From Cycas panzhihuaensis (lineage: Eukaryota; Cycadophyta): 64,000 nt of DNA. The notes below the pieces were generated by a model. The model made no database searches. It was not told the DNA's origin and saw only the letters and a program-made list of their open reading frames with translations. Where the stretch lies: NCBI GenBank assembly GCA_023213395.1, contig CM041465.1, positions 93,937,741-94,001,740 of the forward strand. The letters are read 5' to 3'. Below, piece after piece: positions 12,374-22,712 of this stretch. Positions within the stretch are counted from its first letter, which is position 1, and every line of letters starts with the position of its first letter. The translations under genes and the position numbers were made by a program.

Positions 12374-12898
12374 GCAGGGGCCCCGATGGGCATTTCTTCC
12401 ATTTTTGACCTCGTGATAGTCATTGAGACCGTCCCATTTCCTTGGTAGCCCTTGCCTTCTGGCCCTTTCACCCATTGTGCTCTATTGATGCCCTTTTTAC
12501 CCTCCCTTGCAAGGGCATTTATGGTGCCTCATTACCGCACTTTTGCCAGGGCCCTTCTACATCGTTATGTGCGCTACTCCCGTGCGTGCCTGAGTTTATA
12601 CTCGTTTAGCTCATTTCGCCACCCTGGGCTCGTTTTTGTAGCCCTTTCTCACTCCTGGGGTCCCCAAAGGAAATGCTCCCATGTCTAGGGGCATGTTTTA
12701 CTTCCCAAAGCAACCTTTGGCACTCCAGGACGTCCTTTCTCTGCCCACTCTACCAAAGGGCTTGATTGCTTACTTTCGTTCTCGGGTAACCTCATTGCTA
12801 GGTCCTCCTACCCTTCTCGACTACCTTCTTACTCACCATTCGAGTCTTTCTTTTACTTTCATTGCTATTTGTTTGCTACTGGAGCTTAGTATTCAGGC
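12374..12898. promoter_or_regulatory. Divergent intergenic region of A
   Basis: About 526 bp separate the antisense TATA box from the sense RNase H start. The spacing is the same in B (22018-22543) and D (50173-50697). A conserved sense-direction motif AGTTTATACTC lies near 12594-12604 and recurs in B, C and D; it could be a weak TATA element for the RNase H gene, which is a guess. A reading frame 12452-12688 has a similar counterpart in D (50619-50281) but I do not call it a gene. Confidence 0.45.
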
Positions 12899-13317
12899 AT
12901 GTCCCTTCTCGTTTTTGCCGATGGTGGAAGTCGCGGCAACCCCGGACCTTCCGCCGCCACGTGATTCTTCTGCCCTCCGGACACGATTTCTTGCATTCTG
13001 GGGTCTTTCTTCCCGAGGTTACTAATAACAAAGCTGAGTACACAGCCATTATTGAATCCCTTACCGATGCTCTCTATTTCCATCGTGGGTCTATCGTGTT
13101 GTTTTATGATTCTCAGGTTGTGGTATCCCATCTTACCTAGGTTTATCAGGTGTGATGCCCTCACCTGAGAACTCTCGTGTCTACTGCCATGACTCTTCTA
13201 GCTTGTTTCTCGTCAGTGGATATTCAGCATATCCCTAGGGACCTCAACGCTGAGGCTGACAGCCTTGGCCGCCTCATCCTTGAGCATCGCCTCCCTCTTC
13301 TAGACAACCACCCCTGA
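12899..13317 (+). pseudogene. Extra RNase HI of A, downstream of integrase
   Basis: From ATG 12899 the product begins M-S-L-L-V-F-A-D-G-G-S-R-G-N-P-G-P-S. All four catalytic positions are visible: Asp in A-D-G-G, Glu in N-N-K-A-E-Y, Asp in Y-D-S-Q-V-V-V-S-H-L, and Asp in I-P-R-D-L-N-A-E-A-D-S-L. The length, about 139 codons, is normal for RNase HI. It resembles the archaeal/plant RNase HI-like group rather than the RT-linked RNase H. A TGA follows S-A-A-T, a frameshift lies near 13010, and TAG/TGA occur at about 13138 and 13155. It ends L-L-D-N-H-P at TGA 13315. It would remove RNA from RNA-DNA hybrids, probably in place of the weakened pol domain. Confidence 0.82.
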
Positions 13318-13689
<372 letters not shown>

Positions 13690-13760
13690 TGTTCTACTCA
13701 TATCTTTGATTGTCAGCATTCACCATCACGTTACGCTTCCGAGCAGTGAGGCTCTGCTGC

Positions 13761-13771
13761 CAAGGGGGTAG
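13761..13771 (+). promoter_or_regulatory. Polypurine tract of A
   Basis: CAAGGGGGTAG directly abuts the 3' LTR start TGTTTCCC at 13772, the position of the plus-strand primer. The equivalent in B is AAAGGGGGTAG (complement of 21239-21249). Confidence 0.85.
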
Positions 13772-16333
13772 TGTTTCCCAGCTACTGGGAATGGACTTGA
13801 GATGCATCGACGTAGGTTTATTCAGGTATACTTTCTTACCTTTTCTTGCCCATGCTTGATTGAGGTTATTTAGAGTAGGTTGTTTGACATATGCCTGCCT
13901 GCACGCATTGCTTTTCTACTTGCTTATAATGCATGTGCTTACGGCACACCATCAGCCTATGATGACTCACAATGGGGGCATTCCTCAGCGAATGCTACAC
14001 CCTGTATGGCACACAACCACTCACGTTGTCTCCACTGTCTCTCGGGATGTTTTCGTCAGTCCTATTTGCTCTCGTTACAACATGTTGCTTACGTTGCAGT
14101 TCTTCCTAAGCCTGATTTAATCCTTAGTTAGGACTCTTTGCATTGTTTTGGGTACCTACCCATTACCTGGGCATTCCCCCAACTGCTCCAGCTTATGTTT
14201 AGCCTTAGATTTTACTCCAAAACTTGATCCTTTTTCTCTTTTTTCTCTTTTTGTTTCATACTGACATCAGTAAACTTAGCGGCATTCACGGTCTTGCTGC
14301 AGATCGCATAGTTTATCGCAGACAACTGCTTAAAAAAAAAAGAGAACCACGCGATAGTTTCCATTTTTTTGCGGAACTACCATGTGGCATTGATTGATTC
14401 GAGTCGCCCTGACATCCCTAACATTCACCTACTGTGAACAAAGGGATAAAGGGGATTTTGCTCCCCATTTTTCAGATCTTTTGGCCATTTTTCAAATCTC
14501 TTGGAAGAATTTCTAACCTTTCACCCAAGAAAACACACAGAAAAAGACAATCTACATATACAGCAACTGGACAAAGGAGAAAAGGATTGCTACCAGCTGG
14601 ACTTGTAGGGCCATTGCTGCCCCCTACAGCTCTCCACAGCAAGCCCTATCTTTCTTTGCATGTGCTCAAGGATCTAAATGACATTTTCACCCAAAAGCTT
14701 CCTAAAAATCCAACTTCTAAGGCTCCAAGCTTGCAAGGAGTTTTCTTCATTCTCACTCTTGCTAGAACCACTCATGGTTAGTCCTCATACGTTGGTTATT
14801 GATGTCATTTCCTAGCAGTAAAGTTCATGCTTGATCTTCTTCCTACAAGGTACTTCTTGTTTCTACTTGCAATTCACTTTGTTCCTATTTCTTTTGTTTG
14901 TTAATGAATGGGATCCTAGTTAGCTAGTTTTTCCTCATAGTGTTGCACTAGATTAGTGATATTCCCCCATATTCTTTCGAGACCTCTCCATTTTTCTTAA
15001 ACCATCTCCTCTACCCTTTCCTTGATTAGCCAGTGCAAAGGAGTAACATACGAGGATTTGAGGGAGGTAGGCGGGGTTCCGTCCCCCATTGCTATCCTTC
15101 TCCCCAAGGGTTCCGTCCCTTGTCCTCTTTCCCTTTGCCATCAGCATTTTCTTAGGGAACGGGCTAAGGGAGTTTAGGGAATTTGGTTGGGGTGTTCAGG
15201 TTAGCATAAGCAACCCGTCACTACGCCATTGCCAAAAGTCTCATCTGTTGGTATTGGGCCCTACGTAAGCCTCAGTTTTTTCCGTTATTCTTTTCCTTGT
15301 TACGGTTTGTTTCCTCACTACTTAGTTGCCAATTTGTTTCTCTTTCTCGAGTTCCATGGAGGTCTCTCGTGGGTGAGTTAGCCATCCCGAGGCTATACTC
15401 CTTTCCCTTTCGAGTGTCTTCGTGGTGTATGGTGGTGAGAGTATCTCTTGCATGTTACTATTTCATTTGGTTATATTTTGATGCTTAGCATAGTTCTTAG
15501 TTCCACTTGATTTTAGTATATATATATATATTGGTATATTTCGTAGCCTCTCTTTCGAGAGGAAGGTGTTCCTCTCACCCGTTTGCAGGATCGTGCATTG
15601 GTAGAGTGACACATGGAACGAACCCATTGCAGGTTAGTTCCCCGCGTAGTGCATTTCTTCTTTTTTGGTTTCAAGCTTTTTATTTCTTTCCGTTTTATTT
15701 GCTTTTGTATACTTAAAGGGAGGTAAGTAAACCCCTCTTCTATCGCTTCCGGTAACTACTGTCGATCGGTATCACATGCACGATAAACGGAGTAGAAAGG
15801 AACGAGACTTAGAGAGATGAGTTGCACTCCATTCAGGCGCCGGATCCAGGTACTCCCCTTGTTTCCCACATATCCCCTTTTTACATTGCTATCTTTCATG
15901 CATTTGCCTGAGTAGTTAGGAAATTGTAAAAGAATATAAAGGAAGAAGGGAAAGTGCATTCATTTTTACATTATTTCTTGCTTTAGCATAGCGTAGTTAG
16001 CTTGCTCGCGTCGTATTCAAGTTGCCCTCATTGTGCCTTTTCCTGCATTTGCCTGCACATTAGTTAGTTGCCATTCCATTCGTTACCTTCTCATTGCCTT
16101 GAGAAGACGCAACGCGCAAGGCATTCTCTCTCCTTTCTGGCCATCTGAAGGGTAGGAAGGCCTTGCTTTGCATGGCTACTTGGAAGCAACCAAGCACCTT
16201 GCAGTCCCGAATCTGCGCTTCGACGCATGGATGCCCTGCGAGGTGAGGTCCTCGCTGCCTAGCTTAGTTAGCATAGCATACTCTTATATCCTTTTGCTAG
16301 ACGTAGGGACACCGCCCCGTAGCGAGTGTTTCA
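13772..16333 (+). repeat. 3' LTR of element A (complete, 2562 bp)
   Basis: Begins TGTTTCCCAGC after the polypurine tract and ends TTTCA at 16333, so TG...CA ends. Same length class as the D LTRs (2553 and 2556 bp). It contains a poly-A-like run, a region near 14264-14330 related to the inverted-repeat motif described for B and D, and a short TA array at 15517-15531. The short peptides readable inside (for example 14434-14781) are not conserved as proteins. Confidence 0.94.
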
Positions 16334-17925
16334 GTACTATATAGAAATCTATACCTTTATATGGCCTAGGGCTCCCAAAACACTTTTCTGTCCTTAGAAA
16401 TGGCTTCCTCCATCCTAGCTCTGTTTAATAATGATAAGCTTACTGATACTAATTACCACATTTAGAAAATTAAGATAGAGACCTTACTCAGAGCTAAAAA
16501 TACCTAGAAAATTATAATTAGAGCCAAAACTAAACCAAAGGATGCTTGACCAAAGCAAACCAACTAAGAAGATTAGGATAGTATAGTTGTTATCATCTTA
16601 AAATTATCTATTTCAGATTCTCTTCTTATCTATGTTGAAAACCTATACTGCATTGAAAACATTTAGAAGTGTCTAGGAAACTTGTATAGACAAAGGAATA
16701 AGGCTAGGATAATAGCCCTAAAAGAAGAATTATTCAAATTTCACATGAAGGAGTCTGAAATAGTTATTGACTTCTTGCATAAAATAATTTTTCTAAGAAA
16801 TAACCTCTCTAATATAGGTGCTCCTCTCACTGATCTAGAATTAGTAGAACTTGTGATTAATAAACTACCTAAATCATTCGATGTAATGATAAACACCACA
16901 CTAATACTGATCAAATAGCAACAATGACAATGGACACTCTAACAAGATTATTGCTAAGACAGGACCAGAGAAACAAAAGATATGAGGATGCAGTTGAATT
17001 AGAAGATGTCTTTATCTCAAGATTAAACCTAGGTTTTAGAGGATGCAACAGAGGAAGAGGAAGAACTTCTAAAGGTCTTACTTCATCATGAGGCCATTGG
17101 TAAGATGTAAGAGGGTAAGGTCATAGCATTACTCCAAGGGTTTGCTACAGTTACAGTAAGACTAGTTATTTTGCTAGTTCCTGTAAAGCATTTGATGTGT
17201 GTTATCATTATGGCTAATCAAGACATTTTCCATATCAATGAAAGAAAGTAGATATCTAGAGAGGGAAATGTCCCATGGGTAATTATAGCAAGGAACAGTT
17301 TGGTAATGATGATGATGAGGAGGAGGAGGAGGAGGAGGAGGAAATAACTTTCATCGTCACCCTAGTAGCAAGCCTGCAGGATGAAGATGTATGATACATC
17401 GACTCAAGAGCCTCTTGCCATATGACTAGTTAAGCAGAATGGTTTAAAAGCCTGTGATCATATACTTCTGACAAATACATGGAATTAGGAGATAAATACT
17501 CCCTCAAAATCAAAGGAGTTGGAACCATTGTCATTCAAATAAAAGATAAGGTTGAGAAAATTGAAAATGTAATTTTTGTACCTAGTTTAAAAACGAACCT
17601 TATTTCTATTTCCTAACTCAAAAGAAAGGGGTTGAGCATTGTATTTGATGAGAAAGGATTTTGTTATATCCTAGAAATTAAAAATAATGGCCATGTAATT
17701 ATAAAAGGGTTTGAGAGTAATGACTTGTATAGGCTACTATCACACTTAATTGTACCTGATGTAAAAGAATGTACTACAGTAAGTCATAATAATCTTGCCT
17801 TCAATCTCATCAAGTAAAATTTAAAAACATGGAGAGAAATGGTCTAGTAATTAGCCTGCCTCCAATCTCATCAAGTAAATTTGTATGTAAAAGCTGTCAA
17901 TATGGTAAACAACATAGGTTTTTGG
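16334..17925 (+). pseudogene. Ty1/copia gag-protease remnant
   Basis: ATG at 16400 opens M-A-S-S-I-L-A-L-F-N-N-D-K-L-T-D-T-N-Y, the N-terminal start of copia Gag. A UBN2-type gag segment is open at 16682-16918 (F-H-M-K-E-S-E...L-V-I-N-K-L-P-K-S-F-D). A decayed zinc knuckle (C-Y-H-Y-G) lies near 17200. After a Glu run (17310-17345) comes protease Y-I-D-S-R-A-S-C-H-M-T, where the normal D-S-G-A has Arg. The GAG-pre-integrase end, C-K-S-C-Q-Y-G-K-Q-H-R, is at about 17890. No integrase or RT follows: it is cut off at about 17925 and its 5' part is interrupted by A. AT content is visibly higher than in its neighbours. Confidence 0.82.
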
Positions 17926-17939
17926 ATGTGTGTCTACAA

Positions 17940-18425
17940 GATAGTCACTATGCTCAATAGGAGTGATAGTAATCAATGGTTGACGTTGAAGGTGTGGGTG
18001 AGAACCTATAAGTAAAGAGAGCACCACGCATGGCACCCATACACTAGAGTGTGAGATTGGGACCTGCGAATGGAACCCAACTACCTTGAAGTAGCCCTAA
18101 ATCCAGAAGAGAAAGTGCATATAGGGGGTAGCCTGGATGGTCTCAACAGAAAGGTCCTCTCACCCTTGGATGGCCAGAAGGAAAGAAGAGGAATCCTCAA
18201 GGAGTTTCCCTATGATGAAGGGAAACGAAAGTGGATAAGGTAGGTGAGGGCCTACAATGTAAATAGGCCTCCCTTGGTTATTTTGCTTAAGCAAATAGAA
18301 CCAAGAAAGAGAGTAAAAAAAGGGAGCTAAAACTATATTCTCCTTTTAACAACTCAAAGGCAGAAGAGAAAAGAAGAACAAGTATTATGCATGTAAGCAA
18401 ACAAAGCTAAATGAAATGCATCTAA
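17940..18425 (-). repeat. LTR-like fragment related to the LTR of B
   Basis: Segments such as the run near 18170 (cacccttggatggccag) and the region near 18050 (gacctgcgaatgg) match weakly a second set at 18590-18790 and the U5 side of the C and D LTRs. It is either an older related LTR truncated by B or a duplicated end of the B LTR. The boundary with the copia remnant is uncertain by tens of bases. Confidence 0.5.
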
Positions 18426-18429
18426 GGGT

Positions 18430-21238
18430 ATGTTTGGATGGATAGGAAGAGGAAGAGGAATGGGGTTCCTACTATGTCCTTTTCCTATATGAGACAAGCA
18501 TACAACATATAAATGCAAGTGACTAGAATCGCATCTACGGGATGGTCTTCTATGCTTAGAGGGATGTGACTAGCTAAGGTACAGTCGAGTTATAAATGGG
18601 ATCCTAACAGTAAGAGAGAAACACCACGTAGGGCATTTATGCGCCAGAGCACGGATTCGAGATCCGCGAATGGTGCCCAATTGCCTTAGGGTAATCTTCA
18701 GAAAAGGATGCAAGGCAAGGCCTTGGGTCGTCCCAAAAGAGGAGGCCCACCTACCCCTTGGATGGCCGGGAAGAGGAAGGGGGCCTCTAAGAAGTTGCAT
18801 CTTCTCACGGGAGGGAGAAGGCAATGTGTGAGTAAGTGTGTGTGAGATACAATGACCTAACTCAAACGGAAGAGGGATGTAGACTGAGTCTAGGTTGTTA
18901 TGTGGTGAGTAAAGCAAGTATGCTAAAAGGACCAAATGCAAGTCTAGGGACGGATGGTCCTATGTGTGGGCTAGATGAGGCTTAAGGGGTGTGCAACTCA
19001 CGCCTAAGTCCTATCTACACACAAGATGAATGACTAGGGAAAATAATTTATAAATGTGAAAAAGTGTGTTCATTCCCTTTTTGTTTCTTATGTGGCTTTA
19101 ACATGCGAAGCTTGCATAAAAGAAACACAGCAGAAAAAGGACAAAGAAGTGAAAAGGAATACCTGGAAGAGAAGTGTGGTTGGGGCGTCGTGCCTTTCCA
19201 CTCCTTATGCACTTGTCCACTCGAACTCACTGTGCGGGAGTGGGGCTAGTTGACGATGGTTGCTGTAAATGGATGAGGGGCTACCTTACCTTCCCCAGTA
19301 TGTGAAAGCAAAGTAACAAAAAAGAGAAGCAAAGAAGGAACTGAAAGTACTACTAGCTAGGGACTCACCTGTCAAGAAGTCCACCTCCTTTGTACTTTTA
19401 TTGCCGTGAACCTACCAATCACAAAGCAAAGGTTTCTCCCTCCTAGAGGAGGGGGCTACCAAATATGCCTAATATGTATATAAATACAAGAGATAGCTAA
19501 TAAATCAAGCTGAAAATAATGAACTCCACTCTAAAAACGTCTAAGCAAAACTCAGATCAAAGCAATACCAAATAATGACTAAGATAAGGAGGTTAGCCTC
19601 GAAATGGCCAACCTACCTGCAAGTACCTCCATGTAGCCTCAATGGGGCAAAAACCAGGATGTGATGGCTATTTGGGACAACAAGCAAAAGAGGTAATAAA
19701 CCAACAAAATGGTGCATAGACAGACCCAAGAGATGAAGTGCTATGGGCAACAAATCATCAGGTTGGGCAACCTAAGGATCAAAAACCAAACCAAGACAGG
19801 TTTGGGGGCTTATGTGGTGCCCACAACCTAAGAGTGTAGGTCTAAAACCAGCATGGTAAGGGCTCCCAACACTGTTTTCAAAACTGGAAATAGGCCCTCA
19901 CTATCCCTAGCCCAACTCCAGAGAGAGGCATGGAGTGGAAGAGGAAGGAAGGGAAGGGTAAACCCTTGGGGAGAAGGCCAACAAGGGGACGGATCCTACC
20001 TTTCTCCCTTCACCCAACCTTATGCAGCCCTCTTACATAGCCACCCTAGAGTGAGCTTGCAGGAGAAGAGCGAAGAAGTACTGCAAGACAAGGAGCAATA
20101 GGTAAGCTCTTCTAAAATGAAAGGGGAAGAGCAAAGATAGACCCAAAACTTCTCATAAAGGAAAGGGGGAAAATAGGAAAAACTAAAGGACTTTAAAGAA
20201 GTACCTATAAGGCAAAATGAGGGAGCCTTATTCTGCCAAAAATTAGAGGGAAAAACCTGTGTCAAATAGGTTTTTCAGACCTAGGCTGAAGGGGAGGTAA
20301 ACGTGGATGCCACTCTTAGTTTCCTGGAGTATGCTTGTTGATATGATGTGAATGCTCTTCTTCCACAAAATAGACCTACAAAAAGAAGCTTGGAGCTGCT
20401 CGAGCAGGGCCTGAGATGCAGCACATGCACCTGTGGAAGAGGAGCCAAAGTAGAGGAGTAGATCCTGAGGAGGTTGCAAAGTGAGAGCTAGAGTAGAGAG
20501 CAAAAAATGAATGAAGAAGAGGAGCAAATGGCTTTATTTTTTGGTTTTATACTCACCCCAACCCTAAACAAGTGTTTAGGGTTACGGAGAGGGTAAGTCC
20601 TCGGGGGTGCCACATGGAAGTTCCATGAAAAGAGCAAGAATTACCGAGGCAGTTAAAAAAATGAGTTTAAACAGTCGCACCATAGCAAACTTTGCAGTAC
20701 CGTGACAAACTTCATAGTACCACTTAGTTTGCAGTGGTGCAGGACTGAAAGTCAAAATTAAGGCAGAACCAAGGCCTATAGCCAAACAAAGAGGTGTGTA
20801 GAGGTTGGGCAGGTTGGGAGCTCATGCCTAGGTGGCTAGTAAGTGGCCGACAGAGAGAGACAAGTCTTAGGGGGGTCCTATCACACCTAAAAGGGGACTC
20901 AAAGTGGTGACAGGAGTGTTGACGCAAGTGGATCATGACCAACGCTGATGTTTAAGGAGCTGTAGAGGTGTTGCAGGTAGTTGAGTGCCATATGGGGTGT
21001 GTGACTCGCTAAGGAGTGCCCCATGGTGGGTCGTCATAGGATGAATAATATGCAGCATACACAAGCAACGTGATTAAGCAGAGAAGACAATGTGATCACA
21101 TAAATGGCAAGCAAGTATGCATCAAACAACACTCTAAATAACTTCTACCAAGCGATAGTGAGGATGAAAGTGAGAAGTATATATCTGAGCTTACCTGAGT
21201 CAACCTATCTCAAGTCCATTCTTAGCTACCGGGAAACA
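18430..21238 (-). repeat. 3' LTR of element B
   Basis: Starts with TGTTTCCCGG on the - strand at 21238, next to the polypurine tract. It shares order of landmarks with the D LTR, but at low identity. The distal end near 18430 is not sharply defined because the 5' LTR is outside the window. It holds a 15-bp inverted repeat: GCACCATAGCAAACT at 20677-20691 and AGTTTGCAGTGGTGC at 20726-20740, 13 of 15 pairing. No supported gene; small open frames are not conserved. Confidence 0.75.
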
Positions 21239-21249
21239 CTACCCCCTTT
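21239..21249 (-). promoter_or_regulatory. Polypurine tract of B
   Basis: Reads AAAGGGGGTAG on the - strand, abutting the LTR start at 21238, as in A. Confidence 0.82.
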
Positions 21250-21599
21250 ACAGTAGAGCCTCACTGCTCAGAAGCATGGCGTGATGGTGAATGCTGGCAA
21301 CCAAAAACTATTAGTAGCACGTGTGTATATATATAAATCATGAACAAAATATGGACCAAGGGTGTTGGCGAGTGTCATGGTGGAATGCATGGACAAGGGA
21401 GATGGAGACGAGGACAACATAGGGGCTACTTATGTGTCGTCTAAAAGTCGACCTAGAGATGAAATGAACGAAAAAGGGGGATGCCCCCATCACTAAAATG
21501 TAATGGATAATGTAAGGGCAACCAACAGGCTAGACAAACAAGCTAGGAGAAAGGTGGCCAGAGACTTGGGCAACAGGCAAGCCAAGCAAGTCTCTCAAA

Positions 21600-22017
21600 G
21601 GTGGTCACTGAGAAGAGGGAGGCGACAATCAAGGATGAGGTGAACGAGGTTGTTAGCCTCAGCATTGAGGACCCAAGGAATATGGCAAACATCGACAGAC
21701 TGGAAGCAAGCCAATAGTGACCTAGCGGTCGATGCTAGGGCTCTCAAGTGTGGGCACTGCACTTAGTAAACCTGGGTGAGATGAGACACCACCACTTGGG
21801 AGTCACAAAGAAGGATGACAAGTCCATGATGGAAACGTAACGCGTCGATGAGGGCCTCAATAACGGTCATGTACTTAGCTTCGTTATTGGTTGCCTTAGG
21901 AAGGAAGATTCCAAAGCATAGACAATCATGCCCAGAGGAATAACGGAGTATCCACGTGACGGCAGAAGGACCAGGGTTATCGCAGCTTCCGCCATCGGTG
22001 AAAATGAAAAGAGCCAT
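21600..22017 (-). pseudogene. Extra RNase HI of B
   Basis: ATG at 22017 opens M-A-L-F-I-F-T-D-G-G-S-C-D-N-P-G-P-S-A-V-T-W. Glu of N-N-E-A-K-Y and Asp of C-D-S-Q-V-V-V-S-H-L-T follow without a frameshift, so this is the cleanest copy of the N-terminal two thirds. After a TAG at about 21767 the tail continues to L-N-A-E-A-N-N-L, where the fourth catalytic Asp of A-D is Asn. The region 21250-21600 between it and the polypurine tract holds no gene. Sense orientation relative to gag-pol; divergent from the antisense gene. Confidence 0.82.
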
Positions 22018-22543
22018 GAGTAAGAACAACTTTTCTGTTGAAAGAAGTGTAATGAAACTGAAGAAAGAGGCAAGAAGAGGACCCTGTGTGGCTAGTGATG
22101 GTGGCCGTGAAGGGGTATGAAGGCCTGGCAATGAGGCAACCCAAAGGCAGGGAAGGCTACCCCACCAACAGGGAAGAAAATGGCGGAAAAGGGGCTCCGG
22201 GGCGCCCAAATTGGCTTAAGGAAGCATAAAGAGGTGCCCGACTGGAGGGGACACCCCCTATCAAACTGCCAAGAGCAAAAATGGGCAGCAAAAATGAGTT
22301 TGAGGTGGCGAAATGAGTATAAACTTAGGCATGCACGAGAGTGGCATGTAAAACGAGATGAAGGGGGGGCTCAGCAAAAATGAGCCATTTAGAGCATCAT
22401 TAATGCACCAAGAGAAAAGGGTCAAAAGGAGACCATGGAGACGAAAAGAGGAACTGGGCCAAAAAATAATGTTGGCTAGGGCGAAAAAGGGCTTTTAGGT
22501 CGCCTCAAAGGTAAAAGGAGGAAGTGCCTAATGGGGGGCCCGC

Positions 22544-22553
22544 CTATATAAGG
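22544..22553 (+). promoter_or_regulatory. TATA box of the antisense gene of B
   Basis: CTATATAAGG, 169 bp upstream of the ATG at 22713 and 527 bp from the divergent RNase H start. It is embedded in a block conserved in all four elements (purine-rich GGAAAA follows, then ATTTCATTTT). Confidence 0.72.
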
Positions 22554-22712
22554 AAAATCGAATGAAAAGGATTTCATTTTGATGAGCTCTCGTACGAAAT
22601 CCAGAGCTCATTCCTTACGTAGTGGAGTGCTACCCCATTTCTGAAACATGCAGCGAGAGATCTGGCCATTGGATTAGAATGAGGAGGTAGCCAGTGCGAC
22701 CGGGACAGCGAG

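Noticed and set aside
16334-17925. A complete copia element
   Set aside because: Only Gag, protease and the start of GAG-pre-integrase can be read; no integrase core, RT, RNase H or flanking copia LTR pair is present in the window.
18430-21238. A host gene in the gap between the copia remnant and element B
   Set aside because: The polypurine tract at 21239, the TGTTTCCC start and ordered landmarks shared with the D LTR show it to be an LTR.
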